Below are positions 10,950 through 21,399 of a stretch of 64,000 bases of DNA, one piece after another (the first letter of the stretch is position 1; each line of letters starts with the position of its first letter). Under the pieces are notes generated by a model that was not told where the DNA came from, made no database searches, and worked only from the letters and a program-made list of their open reading frames with translations. This DNA comes from Metellina segmentata. Taxonomy: Eukaryota; Arthropoda; Arachnida; Araneae; Tetragnathidae. A program made the translations under genes and the position numbers. Where the stretch lies: the NCBI GenBank assembly GCA_947359465.1, contig OX375881.1:122027967-122091966 (forward strand). Direction: 5' to 3'.

Positions 10950-12355
10950 TGGCCTCCCTTCAACTGCTATGGTTGCCGACAGGTTTGGAGTCTCGTACGG
11001 ACAGGGATGTGGCTTCAATTTCTTCAAGTGTTCTTCACGATACCAGACTCATAACTAGAAACAACTCAGATTTGGTGGTTGACAAAAACAAGCTGCGAAG
11101 GGAAAGGCTAAAGTTAGAAAGGATTTAAAATTTCAAGTTTTAAAGTGAAGCTCAGGCATTACCATTGAAGGGGCTGTATTTCGATGGTCGTAAAGATTCC
11201 ACATTGATAGAGGAGAGAGTAGATACTAAATGATACGCGAGAAAAGTAAAATAGGAACATTTATCTCTTATTGAAGAATCGGGTTCACGTTACATTACTC
11301 ATTTGTGTCCATCATTTGGCACCGCATAACAGATTTCCGCGACTATTATCGGATATTTTGAAGGGATCACAAGAGATCTTTCACAGCTTCTGGCAATTGG
11401 CTGTGACTGTACATCTGTTAATATCGGATGGAAATCCGGTTTAATTTGGTGTTTGGAATTGAAACTTGGTAAACTTCTGCCTTGGGTCTATATGTCTGGT
11501 GCATTTTAATGAACTAACTCTGAGGCATCTGTTTGAAACGTTGGATGCGCAAAAAAATGGTCCCAAATCATATTTTGGAAACATTGGGAAGGCGCTCCTT
11601 ACATGTGAAACCTTGCCAATGACAACTTTCGAAATTATTGACGGCGAGTTACCAACAACTGATAGACTTGACTTAAGCAAGGATCAAATGTACTTACTAG
11701 AAATATATCAAGCGGTGTGATTGGGTAAGTGTTCTGATGAACAGGCTAGACGCAGTCCTGGTGCATTATCACATTCACGCTGGCTAAAACAGTGAACAGA
11801 GTTCTAAGTATGTTAGTTCTCCAGATCCTTCTTTGAAGTTGTTACAAATCGCTGAATTTGTTATGAAACTTTACACTCCAAACTGGTTTAATATAAAGTC
11901 TAAACATTAGCTGAAAGATGGAGCTAACTAAGCATGTGTGGAATAGTATTTCTAGATCCAGGTATTTATCTCAAGACCTCGCCGACCAACCGGTCTAATG
12001 GTTAAGGTGTTGGCCTCTGGATGGGAAATTTCCTGGTTTGAATCCAAGTCAGGGCATGGATCTAATTGTGCTGTCCTTTATTAGGGACATTGATGGTCCT
12101 CCCACTGGGTGCTCCTTCACAGTGGCCGTCACTTCCGGCCTTGTAGTGGCCAATGATTAAGTTCATATGTGCCCGCCATTGGATAAAAAAATCTCAAGAC
12201 CTCAAGGTCGTCGTTGATGGAATAATGTGTAGAAATTCGATATTTGCTCTTGTCTGAGTATGTTGAACGATAAAAGACCATTATTTTCCCGTTTTATTAT
12301 GCCTGAATTCGACCATATGGCTGATTTCAAGCCTCTTCTTGCTGTTGAAGTGTAA
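10950..12355 (+). pseudogene. Uncharacterised arthropod transposase-like gene, decayed
   Basis: Fragments in several frames match, from memory, one uncharacterised protein family common in arthropod genomes: a start near PSTAMVADRFGVSYG, then EEIFHSFWQL-like and AVTVHLLISDGN near 11400, then VHFNELTLRHLFETLD with PKSYFGNIGKALLTCETLP (11500-11620), LDLSKDQMYLLEIYQAV (11670-11718), IAEFVMKLYTPNWFNIKSK (about 11850-11906) and SRYLSQDL (about 11955). The best frame, 11466-11720, is open for 84 codons. Stops and frameshifts occur at many places, and a SINE interrupts it at 11981. I infer this was the long-TIR element's own transposase because it lies between the arms. Its catalytic residues cannot be assigned with confidence. 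Confidence 0.6.
11981..12190 (+). mobile_element. SINE with shared tRNA head but distinct body (210 bp)
   Basis: It is bounded by a perfect 13-bp target duplication, ATCTCAAGACCTC (11968-11980 and 12191-12203). The head GCCGACCAACCGGT...GGTTAAGGTG is the same type I tRNA-like head as at 15553, with B box GGTTTGAATCC. After the head the body differs from the main family: TGTCCTTTATTAGGGAC, GGTCCTCCCACTGGGTG, CTTCCGGCCTTGTAGTGGCC. It ends GGATAAAAAA. The precise duplication marks LINE-type retroposition into the transposase relic. Confidence 0.88.
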
Positions 12356-12897
12356 GTAAACTTTTGGTATTGGCATGTCATAACATTTCTATGGTTACAA
12401 TATTCTTAACAAATATTATATTAATATATTGCGAATCAGCTAATATTTAATAATTTACAGGCAATATAATTAAATGTAAAATACAATACAGCAATAAACA
12501 GTACTTGTACTCTTTTATATTTCGTGTTTGATTTACTTCTATAACACATAAAAAAGTGCAGTTTTCTTCAAAAACTGCAAACTTTCAATTGCGATGCGGT
12601 AACAGAAGATATTATTCGATCGAAAAAATATTTTACGCCTTCTTATTGAACCCAGTAGGTACCTGTTCCGCACTATTAGAATAGCAATATTGAAAATAAT
12701 TATATTTCCTACGCCGAGTAAAAATTACCAATTTTTACCCAAGTTTATAAAATTCAAGTGCGATGCGGGGGCAGAAGATATTATCCAATCAAAAAGATAT
12801 TTTACACCATGTTTATTGAACCCAGAGAGAACTCTTTCCGCACTATTAGAATAGCGATTTCGAAAAAAAGTGTTTTTCGGCCCACCCTAATATTCAG

Positions 12898-13109
12898 CCA
12901 TGTTGCCTCTACAGCCGAACATAATTGCGAAAGTGTTGCAGAATTTTGTGCACGTACTGATCTTTCGAGATATTTGTTTTTGTTTGATGAGATTCATGTC
13001 TGACGATCATGCCATGTAAAAACAGCCCATGCCACCAGCTTGCACAGTGCCTTGTTGACAACTTAGTCAATGTTCTCGTGGGGTCTGCACCACACTCGTA
13101 CCTTTCCAT
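12898..13109 (-). pseudogene. Tc1 transposase fragment
   Basis: On the minus strand, MERYECGADPTRTLTKLSTR followed by HCASWWHGLFLHGM matches, from memory, the region after the first catalytic motif of a Tc1 transposase (RVWRRP... QQGTVQAGGGSIMVW). Frameshifts and an internal deletion between about 12980 and 13015 remove the rest. It belongs to the outer element of the nest. Confidence 0.6.
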
Positions 13110-13125
13110 CAGCTCTTAAAAACTA

Positions 13126-13736
13126 GATTCGTAACTCATTTAACCAAATAACGTTTTTTGAGTGTAATGTTTTATGCAATGAAGACAAAGTCACGACTTC
13201 TATTGATTCTGAGAAGAAATACCGAGTTTCATGAGAAAACGACTTTGAGTCGTAACTCGATTTATCCCAAAGTATCTAAACTTGGAACGCGTTTTTGTAG
13301 AAGCGTCAGTTTTGAACATTCGAGCCTTTGGCGTGGTGGTAATGATATGTGCACAAGCGAAGTCCTACCACAGGCGGCTTAAAGACGACATTTTTATATT
13401 CTTTTTTTTAACCATGGCGATTAGAGACATGTTTTTAAGCAAAATTATCTCTATTTTCAAAACTGGTGACTTTTGCCTTTTTTTGAGAGTTATCCAAAGT
13501 TAACGAGGATATAGCCTTTTTTTTAATAGCGAAAGGAAGAAATATTTTTCTTTAGGGAGAAAATTTTCCTAGGAACGCCAATTTCGTAGTTTTGGCCTCA
13601 AGCCATGCCAACCCCAAAAGAAAAACGTCCGAATCTGGCAGTTAGATTATCATAAAAATTTTGTTAAGGAAAAACCGATATTTTTTATTTTTATTTTCAC
13701 ATTTTATTGATTGGCGAGATCTTTGATGTGACGACT
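13126..13736. other. AT-rich intergenic sequence
   Basis: Mixed AT-rich DNA without recognised terminal repeats or protein motifs. Two short frames around 13158-13503 carry no motif I know. Confidence 0.45.
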
Positions 13737-13737
13737 G

Positions 13738-14053
13738 TGTTAGGGCCACGGTAGACCAGAGCAACGATTAGAAACCGGAGGGTTTTCATCTCAATGCTCG
13801 GTCCAGCCAAAAGGCCGTCGTGTAACTGGGACTGGTGTGTGGTAAATCCGTTGTGCCCTCAAATGTCCTCACATGCATGGTGCATGGTGTGGAAGTTTCG
13901 AGAGTGGGGTGCCAGCTCACGTGTGACCTCTTCATCTCAACGCGGTTCCAAATTACGTGTTGTCCTTGGATGTTTCACCCTGAGGTTTGATCCCGAACTG
14001 TCACCAATAGTCCATGGTGCGGCCTCAGTGTGACGTTAATTAACTACCTACCT
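13738..14053 (+). mobile_element. SINE, type II head, plus strand
   Basis: The head AACGATTAGAAACCGGAGGG resembles the heads at 60.7 and 62.1 kb rather than the head at 15.55 kb. The body is the main family: CTCAAATGTCCTCACATG, GGAAGTTTCGAGAGTGGGG, TGCCAGCTCACGTGTGACC. The tail is TTAATTAACTACCTACCT. The B box has decayed. Confidence 0.75.
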
Positions 14054-14284
14054 CAACGACTGTGTTTCGTACTTAAGTACCGCATTTTTTATCTGAGAAA
14101 CTATGGTGGCAAACTAGAATAGGGTTAAAGACTGCTAGTTTTTTTTTGCTTCATTTATATGGCTAAAGCTACCATTTCGCATGCGTTTTAGCTTTGACAG
14201 CCAAGTTTCAGTAGGATGTGCAAGGGAGTGCTCCTGGGTACAGAAAGGAAGATAATTTCACATAAGGTTTTCCAAATTGTCAGC

Positions 14285-14285
14285 A

Positions 14286-14344
<59 letters not shown>
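14285..14344. repeat. (AC)n microsatellite, about 30 units
   Basis: An almost pure AC dinucleotide run of about 60 bp. Frames reading through it give repeated Cys-Val and are artefacts. Confidence 0.97.
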
Positions 14345-14350
<6 letters not shown>

Positions 14351-14554
14351 CTCACCTTACAGTGACAACGCATGAATTGCCGTACTAACAGGCCAACTGT
14401 CGCGGTTCCAAGCAGCGCTTTATAGAAAGTACAAGTGGTGTTAACGGGCATACATCCGGTTGCGATACGGTTTCACTTTGAGTTCCATACCACCATCTTT
14501 ATTTTAAAAACCGTTTCGTTTTGGGAATTTTAGTGCATATTTTAGTATGGAACT

Positions 14555-14735
14555 TTATACTACATACATCCATAAAGAACTCCATACTGGGTAGTTCCAT
14601 AAAGAATATACTGTATCACTGTATAAAGAACTCCATTCTGGATAGCTCCATAAATAACTCCATACAGGATAGCTCCATAAAGAACAAATGATACCTTCAT
14701 AAGGAACGGAACTCCATACTGCATATCTACATAAA
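14555..14735. repeat. Degenerate tandem repeat, about 27-32-bp unit
   Basis: The words CCATAAAGAACTCCATACTG and GATAGCTCCATAAA recur at least five times with small changes and spacers. On the minus strand this gives a Tyr-Gly-rich frame (YGV, LYG repeats), which I consider a by-product of the repeat. Confidence 0.8.
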
Positions 14736-14739
14736 TAAC

Positions 14740-15550
14740 ATAATAATACTTTATGTTTGGCTTCTTTTCATAGGTCGTCAGAATTGCAATTCTTATTATT
14801 TTTTTTTTCCCTTTCACAAACCATAAAACTATTAAAAAATATTTCTATATAAAAAAAAAATCGGTATTTGTATTTTGTTGACATATTCTTAACCTCTTAT
14901 GAAGTTAAGTCTGCCATTTTAGATTTATTCCAGTAACTTTTGTAGTAGATACGAGAATGTGTGCTTGTAGAGGGACATCATTAAAATGGAGGGACATCAG
15001 ATGTCCTAGAACCATTAAAAGGATTAAGGCAACACACTAACAATTTTCAAAGGATAATGTTCAAAAAATAAACTGTAGACTTGTTGTTACAGATAACTGT
15101 GGAAGAAATGGAGTCCAAAGTTGGTGTTATAACACCCAAAATTTAAGGCGTCTTATTTATGTTAGCTAAATTTAATAGTGTCTTTATAAACGGGATGGTT
15201 TGGAAAATGCTCAATTTTTCAATTTTAAGTTATTTAAACTTTCTATAAAAGATGTGGTTCGACGGTCCTTTTAATTCATTTCCCATGTGGTGTCAATTGG
15301 AAGGACGAATAAAGAGAATATACTTCGAACTCTCAAACTGCACGCAGTTGCATTGATTGGCGGCCATTTTGAGTTGATCCCGTGACATTTAACCCTCCGA
15401 GCGGTTTCGACGGGATTTCACGTTCATTGAAATCCAACCAATTTTGTTGAAGACGATCTGCTTATTTGACACACCATTGACCTCTAAGTAAAAGTCTTCT
15501 AAAAATATATTCATCCTAAATATCCCTTATCATAGTTATCTATTCTATTT
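14740..15550. other. AT-rich intergenic sequence
   Basis: No gene recognised. A short direct duplication of GAGGGACATCA occurs near 14970-15000. Sequence around 15250-15450 is less AT-rich (GGCGGCCATTTTGAG, CCTCCGAGCGGTTTCGAC) but has no open frame of note. Confidence 0.45.
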
Positions 15551-15552
15551 TG

Positions 15553-15885
15553 GCCGACCAACCGGTATAGTGGTTAAGGTGTTAGCCTCTAGATCGGAAG
15601 GTTCCTGGTTCGAATCCGGGTTCGGGCATGGATGTTTGTAAACGTATGGTGTAGAGGCGGCTGGTGCACCTTAAATCTGTCGTGGCCGAAAGTCCTCACG
15701 TTGGGTTGGCGTGGAAGTTTGGAGAGTGGGGTGCCAGCTCAGGTGTTGCTTCGTCATCTGACCGTGGTTCAAAATTACGAGGTGTTGTCCTCGGATCTTT
15801 CCCTAAAGGGACTGATCCCGGACCGTAGTCAATAGCCCGTTGTGTTGCTCTAGTACGACGTTAACTAAAATTACCATTACAATTA
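15553..15885 (+). mobile_element. Full-length SINE, type I head (333 bp)
   Basis: This is a near-consensus copy. It is bounded by a perfect 13-bp target duplication CTATTCTATTTTG (15540-15552 and 15886-15898). The head starts GCCGACCAACCGG. The pol III A box is TAGTGGTTAAGG and the B box GGTTCGAATCC. The body carries GTGTAGAGGCGGCTGGTGCA, GGCCGAAAGTCCTCACG and TGGAAGTTTGGAGAGTGGGG, and the tail has short ATTACC-type repeats. The low divergence and exact duplication make it one of the younger insertions. Confidence 0.93.
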
Positions 15886-15899
15886 CTATTCTATTTTGC

Positions 15900-17371
15900 T
15901 TAAAATATATTCTTTATGACTCTAATTTTTATGTATCATTGGTAATGGAATTCAAAATAAGTTCCCCTCTAATAAACATTTAAGTAAACAAGTTTTTTTG
16001 TAGAATGTTTATGAAATTATGCTGATTTTTGCAACAACAATGTGTATCCTATACTGTTATTCTGACATGACAACGTATCTATTTCCTGAAATTGAAACAG
16101 CTTTTTTAAAATTCATCAAAGATTTTTAAGAATAATAATTTAATTTGCAAAAAATTACTATAATATAAGAGACAAGCGAAAATCATATTACTGACATCTA
16201 ATTAATTCAGTGTCCTTTTTCTTTACCATGATGTATATCATAGACTTGAATTTGGAAATGTTCCAGAAATAAAAACAAAAATATGACTAATGTTTTCTAC
16301 ACGATAAAATATAGAAGGATAGAATACTATTGAAAATGTGCTTTTTATTATAATTTTCCGTAAAATTTATTCAAAATCATTGAAGACACGAAAACCTACT
16401 GGACAGTTAAATAAATAATAATAGTTAACGGAAAAAATTAACAATAAAAAAAAAGTTGGCTGTGCAAACAATTATGAAAGCAACGGAATTGAAGAATCGA
16501 TTCACTTTTCACGAGTTTAATATCTACCGACCCTACCTACGGTCCTAAATAGAATCGTCCAAGCAACTGACTCCGACTCGGAACCAGTTCAGCATAGCCA
16601 CGCTAGTCTACTTACATATTCATTCCCCTTAGAGTAATAAGGTACTTTTGTCTCAAAGAGATATATCGTCCTTAGCAAAATTGATCTAATATTGTACGAG
16701 ATACCGCGTTGAAACACTTGGTGGGTTAAATATCAACTCACCAAAGTCGGATTAAAAATGTTATTGGCTTAAAATGCTAATCACTTGATATTTGTTAGTA
16801 AAAGTCTGATTAATAGAGGGTGAATCTCCGTGAAGCTTCAGAAACAAGAATCCTGCAGTTGCAATAGAACGAACCGCGGTTGACGCGTCGAGAGAAAACC
16901 TCGTTTTTCTTTCTTTCCGCACTTTCTCTTCCTTCTCTCCAACCTTTCTATTCACAAATACTTGACACAAGCCACTGAGTGGCCATCACGGCGTTGCTCA
17001 TGACAGTTCTTTTCGAGGGGTCAAATGTGATCACTACTCGCTAATGCTCGCCAACCCCCGGTGGTTGTTACGTATTCCCATTTTTTCTGCTTCGCAAACG
17101 AACTCCACATCCAACGCCATAATGGCCTCGAAGTGGCTTTTATCAACAACGTAAATCAAAACACTCTAAAATCGAAAAATACGGCATGTTTCAAAAGCTG
17201 ACGTCAGCGGTCGAAAATCACAAAATTTGTTCCTTCTTTTTTCTAGGAAGGGTAACTTCACATTCCGGAGAAAAAAACTAATAAATAAATTTTTAAATGT
17301 TTTAGTTTAGATTTTAAAATTCGAGCTCGATACAAAATCTCAAAACATTCTGACTACCACTGTGCCAAATA
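15900..17371. other. AT-rich intergenic sequence with one dispersed motif
   Basis: No protein signal was recognised. At about 16640-16735 a copy of the GAGATATC-type repeat occurs (AGAGATATATCGTCC, TACGAGATACCGCG, AACACTTGG). The frame on the minus strand near 16761-16970 has no motif I recognise. Confidence 0.45.
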
Positions 17372-18785
17372 ACACTCATTGCCATAAGAATTTCCGCACC
17401 AAGAAAAAGTCGTCAAAATCGAACGAAATTGTAGAGATGTAAGTACTACTTTGATATAAGTAAGTGATTAGAAAATCAAAGAAAAAGGACCATTTATTGC
17501 AGAAAAAAGCACAAACGAACGGAAGTTTTAGTACTCTGTTGGACCCCTTTAGCGCGAATGAACGATGCGATACGAGCGGGCATTGAGGTATACAAGTTCC
17601 GTATGATGTTCTGAGACATTTCGTTCCACAGTTGATGTAAACGCGCATCTAGTTCGACCAAACTCGTAGGGTGTCCAACTTGCCGTCCCAAATGACCCCA
17701 GATATGCTCGTTTGGTGACAAATCTGAGGATAGAGCAGGCCAGGGAAGGGTGGTAATGTGGCGGAGGCAGTCTTATGACATCCTTGCTGTGTGTGGCCGA
17801 GCATTATCTTGTTAAAAAATGACTCCTGGGAACCCTGCCATGAGTGGCATCACATGTGGCTGAAGAATGTCATGAACGTACCGCTGGGCTGTCATTATGC
17901 CATGTATCAACATTAGGGGTGACCATGTATCGTAAGCAATGGCACCACATACCATCACACCAGCTGTGGGAGCGGTGTGCTGATGTAAAGCGTAGGCACG
18001 ATTGAGGTTTTCACCACGGGGCCTCCACACACGAACACGATTGTCATCACTGCTCAAATTAAATCTAGATTCGTCGCTGAAGACGACCTGGTTCCATTCC
18101 GTTGCAGTCCAATCCCGTCGTGCGCGACACCACTCCAAACGGAAGCGTCAGTGTGTGGGTGTCATAGGCAGCACACGAAATGGGCGTCGCGCTACCAGAT
18201 GTCCTTCACTCAGGCGACTTGCGATGGTTCGGGAAGACACAGGGGACCGTAGTAAAAGTGCTGACTGTGTCTGGATAGCGGCCAATGAGGCATTTGGTTC
18301 TACGCGTGCGTTTCGTATGATGTGACGGTCTTCTCGACGACTGGTCTGTCGAGGGTGCCCTGAGCCTGGTCGCCGTGTAAATGACGTCTCATCTGTCTAG
18401 TGGTCCCAACACCTCCTCACAGTTAAATCATAACGACCTACTTGACGAGCTACTCGCCGAGCTGTCCACCCAGTTTCCATCATCCCGATGATTCTTCCCC
18501 TCTCGAACTCTGACAGCTTCTCGTATTGTCTTTGATGGCGGCGTAACGGCATGTATACCTCAGCTTTCCCTTTGCAATAGATTAAGTACACTCAAACAAG
18601 CTCTGCCAACCTGTTTTACACTCCAAGGAGAACGCAGTTCAACGTCCTTTAGTGGCATTAGGCAATGCGCAATCACGCTGCATTTCTAATCATTTGCACA
18701 TCTGGCCGACATGTACCTTCATGCCAAGTTTCGTTACGATCCCACAATTATTTTTTTGTGCGCAAATTTTTATGGCAATGAGTGT
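17372..18785 (-). mobile_element. Tc1-like transposon, decayed (about 1.4 kb)
   Basis: The left end ACACTCATTGCCATAAGAAT and the reverse complement of the right end, ACACTCATTGCCATAAAAAT, form inverted repeats of about 30 bp with a few differences. AT-rich flanks make the TA target position ambiguous by one base. One transposase gene fills the interior on the minus strand. Confidence 0.85.
17494..18591 (-). pseudogene. Tc1 transposase with four in-frame stops
   Basis: One frame runs the whole length with no frameshift that I can see. The N-terminus has YEKLSEFERGRIIGMMETGW and TARRVARQVG (homeodomain-like HTH), then a GSGHPRQTSRRED linker. The middle has WTATEWNQVVFSDESRFNLS with the first catalytic Asp. 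It continues with QDNARPHTARM (second Asp) and SDLSPNEHIWGHLGRQVG (third residue Glu; I count 32 residues between). The four premature stops lie at about 18397 (after CWDH), near 18150 (after PMTPTH), near 17810 (before QDNARPH) and near 17777 (after TARMS). Its usual start may be a few codons downstream, near the MPLRRHQRQYE methionine. Confidence 0.88.
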
Positions 18786-20040
18786 ATTTTATTATTATAA
18801 GTGCCATAGATTCGTCAGGACATTACTCGTATTATACACAGACACAGACAAATACTTCCTTTTATAATAGTGGAGATTCATTGAAAACCACTCATCGAAT
18901 CCTCCTGGTGGTTGTCTTGACGGTGTACCTCGTCGTTATGGTCACTGATCTTAAACGAAAAAGACAAGATATCGTTAGTAGAAAAAATTACCAAATCTTG
19001 CTGTCGGTGTCAGGAAAAGACTTGGCGATATCTTGATGACGAGGTAACTTGTCATTGGCAAAATCGGTCAGTATTCGAGGGTCAAAGAATCTCGTCGAAC
19101 CCACTTCGAGGGTTAAAAGATTATCTTCATTTTTGAGTTGTGTTACTTTTCGAAGTGTGAGATACTTAAGCCTGCTGGTGGTATCGTATCGAAAATTGCT
19201 TTGCAGTGGCCAGCCTCCAATGCAAAATATTTTCAAATTTTAATCTTCATCCTCCCATGAAGTAATTGGGGATTTCCATCTCGACGATGCATCAAAAAAC
19301 GACCTAATTTAAATGAAGGAGATATCTTGTCATTGACACACGAGACCTGTGTTTGAAGGACGAGGTATCTCGCCGAAACCATTTACAGGATTAATTATTG
19401 AGAACCCTTTTGGTCCTACTCGCTTATTTTTGGCATTTCCATCGTTTTGAAGCACATTTCAGTATTCTGACTGAGGAATGCTGACAGAACCCAATAAATC
19501 CGTCAGATTTTTAACCAAAATCATAAGAATGTCCAATTTACAACTCAACTTTTTACCCATTTCCAGACTAATGTTGAACCATGTATCAAGGAGCTTTATA
19601 TAATCGTTGTTTCTCTACATAAAAATTTTCAATTACAGAGAAAAAATTACCTGAAAAACGACGTACAGAAATATACACACATAAGAGTTAAGCAACACAA
19701 TAGAGCAAATCATTTACGAATTGAAATAATTGTTGCATGTATATATTTAGTTTTTTAGATGAAATTCGTACGAAATGCAAGCAAAGGAAAAATAATTCAT
19801 TAAAAAAATTGAATATTATGTGAAACCTGCATCAACATACAAACACACCGACATAAAATGGCTAGGTTGAAAGTCAAATTAGCCATGCGCTGTCATTCAA
19901 TAAGTGAAAACTGTGAGTATCCATACACAATATATACATAATGTTATGCTTTGGTTTCATTTCTAACATTTGGGCGGAAAACAAGATATACAATGTAAAG
20001 ATTGATAACAAAAAAATTTCAATCAATGTATAAAATTTTA
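18786..20040. other. AT-rich sequence with GATATC-type repeat fragments
   Basis: At 18915-19130 and 19300-19385 the dispersed motif recurs: ACAAGATATCGTTAGTAG, GGCGATATCTTGATGACGAG, AATCTCGTCGAACCCACTT, GGAGATATCTTGTCATTGAC, GACGAGGTATCTCGCCGAAA. The remainder is AT-rich with no recognised protein. Confidence 0.45.
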
Positions 20041-20044
20041 ATTG

Positions 20045-20150
20045 TTCAACCACACTTATGATTTTACACTTTTATATCTTATATTACTTTTCTACATAGT
20101 CCCCTTTCAAATTTAAAAAATTGTAGTACCTTGTGACGAGCTTATGAATA
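20045..20150 (-). pseudogene. mariner transposase C-terminal end fragment
   Basis: On the minus strand DIHKLVTRYYNFLNLKGDYV followed by EK and a stop (about 20150-20094) is the typical C-terminus of a mariner transposase (LVTR...C.NLKGDYVEK). Nothing upstream remains; a truncated SINE adjoins it at 20150. Short, but the motif is distinctive. Confidence 0.6.
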
Positions 20151-20365
20151 TCACATTAAATCTGTCTGGGCCTCAAATGTCCTCACGTTGGCGTGGTGTG
20201 GAACTTTAGAGAGTGAGGTGCCAACTCGGGTGTGACCTCGTCATCTGACCGTGGTTCAATATGACATGGTTTTTTCCTGGGATCTTTCAATTCGGGTTAG
20301 TTCTCGGATCGTCACCAACATACCATTGTGTTGCTTCAGTGGGACATTAGCTAAATATATAACTA
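20150..20365 (+). mobile_element. SINE, 5'-truncated
   Basis: Body and tail of the main family without the head: CTCAAATGTCCTCACGTTGG, TTTAGAGAGTGAGGTGCCAA, TCATCTGACCGTGGTTC and a tail of GACATTAGCTAAATATATAA. It starts at ATTAAATCTGTC, directly next to the mariner fragment. Confidence 0.8.
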
Positions 20366-20895
20366 TCCTAAGAAACAGATGGCCATCACATTTATAGTTA
20401 AAAGATTTATTCTTTTGAACAATGCACCTGAGTAAATTTTTCGTTCCAAATAGCACCGATTGATTTATGCTTTTGCCCTACGAAAACTCTATGTAAACAC
20501 TCACTCAAATGAAACGGTATTTTATGCAAACGACTTTTAAAAAGACACTTCTATATTCCCATATAATCCTAGGAATTGCTCAGCGGATGATTATAAAAAT
20601 GAGGTGCAATATCTCAGCAGTCCCGGTCGTCTGGCCGCTGACAGCTAGGAATAAATTCCGCTGCAGTAGATTAAGTGAGTGTGCTTTGTGTCGGGAGGGG
20701 TAATTATAACAGGAAAACTAATTTAAACTCTACACAGATTAATTGCGTCTCGGAATTCGTTTTATTTCCGCTCAACTGCGCATTCGCAGAACTCTGATTT
20801 CCAGTTTTCCTTCCGAAAAGCGCGGCTTTAAAAAGGCTCCCATGGAGCCTAATGGTTGGTTGGTGTTTTAGGTTTTTTGGTTCAAGGTCCGATAA
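20366..20895. other. Intergenic sequence, nothing recognised
   Basis: A slightly more GC-rich stretch at 20620-20830 contains CGGTCGTCTGGCCGCTGACA, but no motif, repeat or terminal inversion was recognised. Confidence 0.45.
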
Positions 20896-20899
20896 CGGA

Positions 20900-21395
20900 C
20901 AAGCTGCATCAAACGCAACAAGATGTGATGTATAAGGGAAATAATACATCCTTGGATGGTCCTCCATAAGTAAGCTCTAGTAACTCTTCTGGGCATACTT
21001 TCAACAAGATTTTGATAGACAGCTATTAGTATTTGTGTCCATTCCTGCTGCATCAATGGCGTGAGCTCAGTTGTAGATTTCGGACGTGATTCCTAGGTCC
21101 GTAAGCGTCGCTCTATTTCGTCCCACAAATGTTCTATGGGGTTCAGGTCGGGACTCTGATCAAGCCAGGGAAGTCGTTTTATATCCATATCTCGATATCA
21201 ATGCTTTACAGAGGCTGCAACATGACATAGAGCGTTGTCGTCCTGGAAGTAACATTTGTCCATCCCATAAAATTGCCAGATCGTAGAAAGAACCTGACTG
21301 TCTAAAATGTTCATGCAGGCGTCGGCGTTCAGGCTAGGAACAACATGCAAAGGTCCCAGGTCATCCCACGAAAAACACCTCAAACAGGTAGTTGT
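20900..21395 (-). pseudogene. Tc1-like transposase C-terminal half, decayed
   Basis: Minus-strand fragments read CFSWDDLGPLHVVPSLNADA, CMNILDSQVLSTIWQFYGMD and KCYFQDDNALCHVA (second catalytic Asp), then, in another frame, WLDQSPDLNPIEHLWDE-like sequence near 21150, and QQEWTQILIAVYQNLVESMP near 21000. The order matches a Tc1 family. A second fragment of the same family lies at 38295-38530. The N-terminal half and terminal repeats are not recognisable. Confidence 0.75.
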
Positions 21396-21399
21396 ATTT

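Larger units (their letters stand above)
10389..12889 (+). mobile_element. Long-TIR DNA transposon, superfamily unresolved (2501 bp)
   Basis: The ends are about 340-bp inverted repeats: 10389-10737 and 12550-12889, beginning TAGGGTGGGCCGAAAAACAC. Each arm holds two tandem copies of a block carrying the words AATAGTGCGGAA, GGGTTCAATAA, AATATCTTCTG and GCATCGCA, so the arm is itself duplicated. The target duplication is 8 bp, ATATTCAA (10381-10388) against ATATTCAG (12890-12897), one mismatch. An 8-bp target is typical of hAT and P elements, but the coding remnant does not let me choose. The interior holds a decayed gene and a SINE. Confidence 0.82.
10258..13125 (-). mobile_element. Tc1-family relic split by a 2.5-kb long-TIR element
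   Basis: The left part (10258-10388) starts with a Tc1-style terminus (CACTGAAGTACCAAAAGTCA, then TGGGATA) and ends in GAAATATTCA. The right part (12890-13125) resumes with ATATTCAGCCATGTTGCC. Removing the insert and one 8-bp copy joins the two without a gap. The right part encodes pieces of a transposase on the minus strand. It is also internally deleted and lacks most of the gene. Confidence 0.65.

Noticed and set aside
14188..14451. 87-codon frame with a long Cys-Val run
   Set aside because: It is the translation of the (AC)n microsatellite and has no flanking domain.
15553..15630. Possible tRNA gene
   Set aside because: A and B boxes are present, but the acceptor stem does not pair beyond three positions and the sequence continues directly into the SINE body.
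15632..15835. 67-residue protein MFVNVWCRGGWCTLNLSW repeated at several places in the window
   Set aside because: The same frame appears at 48128-48331, 58577-58780 and about 60034-60399 because all are copies of one SINE; it is a repeat, not a gene family.
20700..20967. 87-residue minus-strand protein
   Set aside because: It starts in Tc1 3' sequence and runs into unrelated DNA; no motif supports it.
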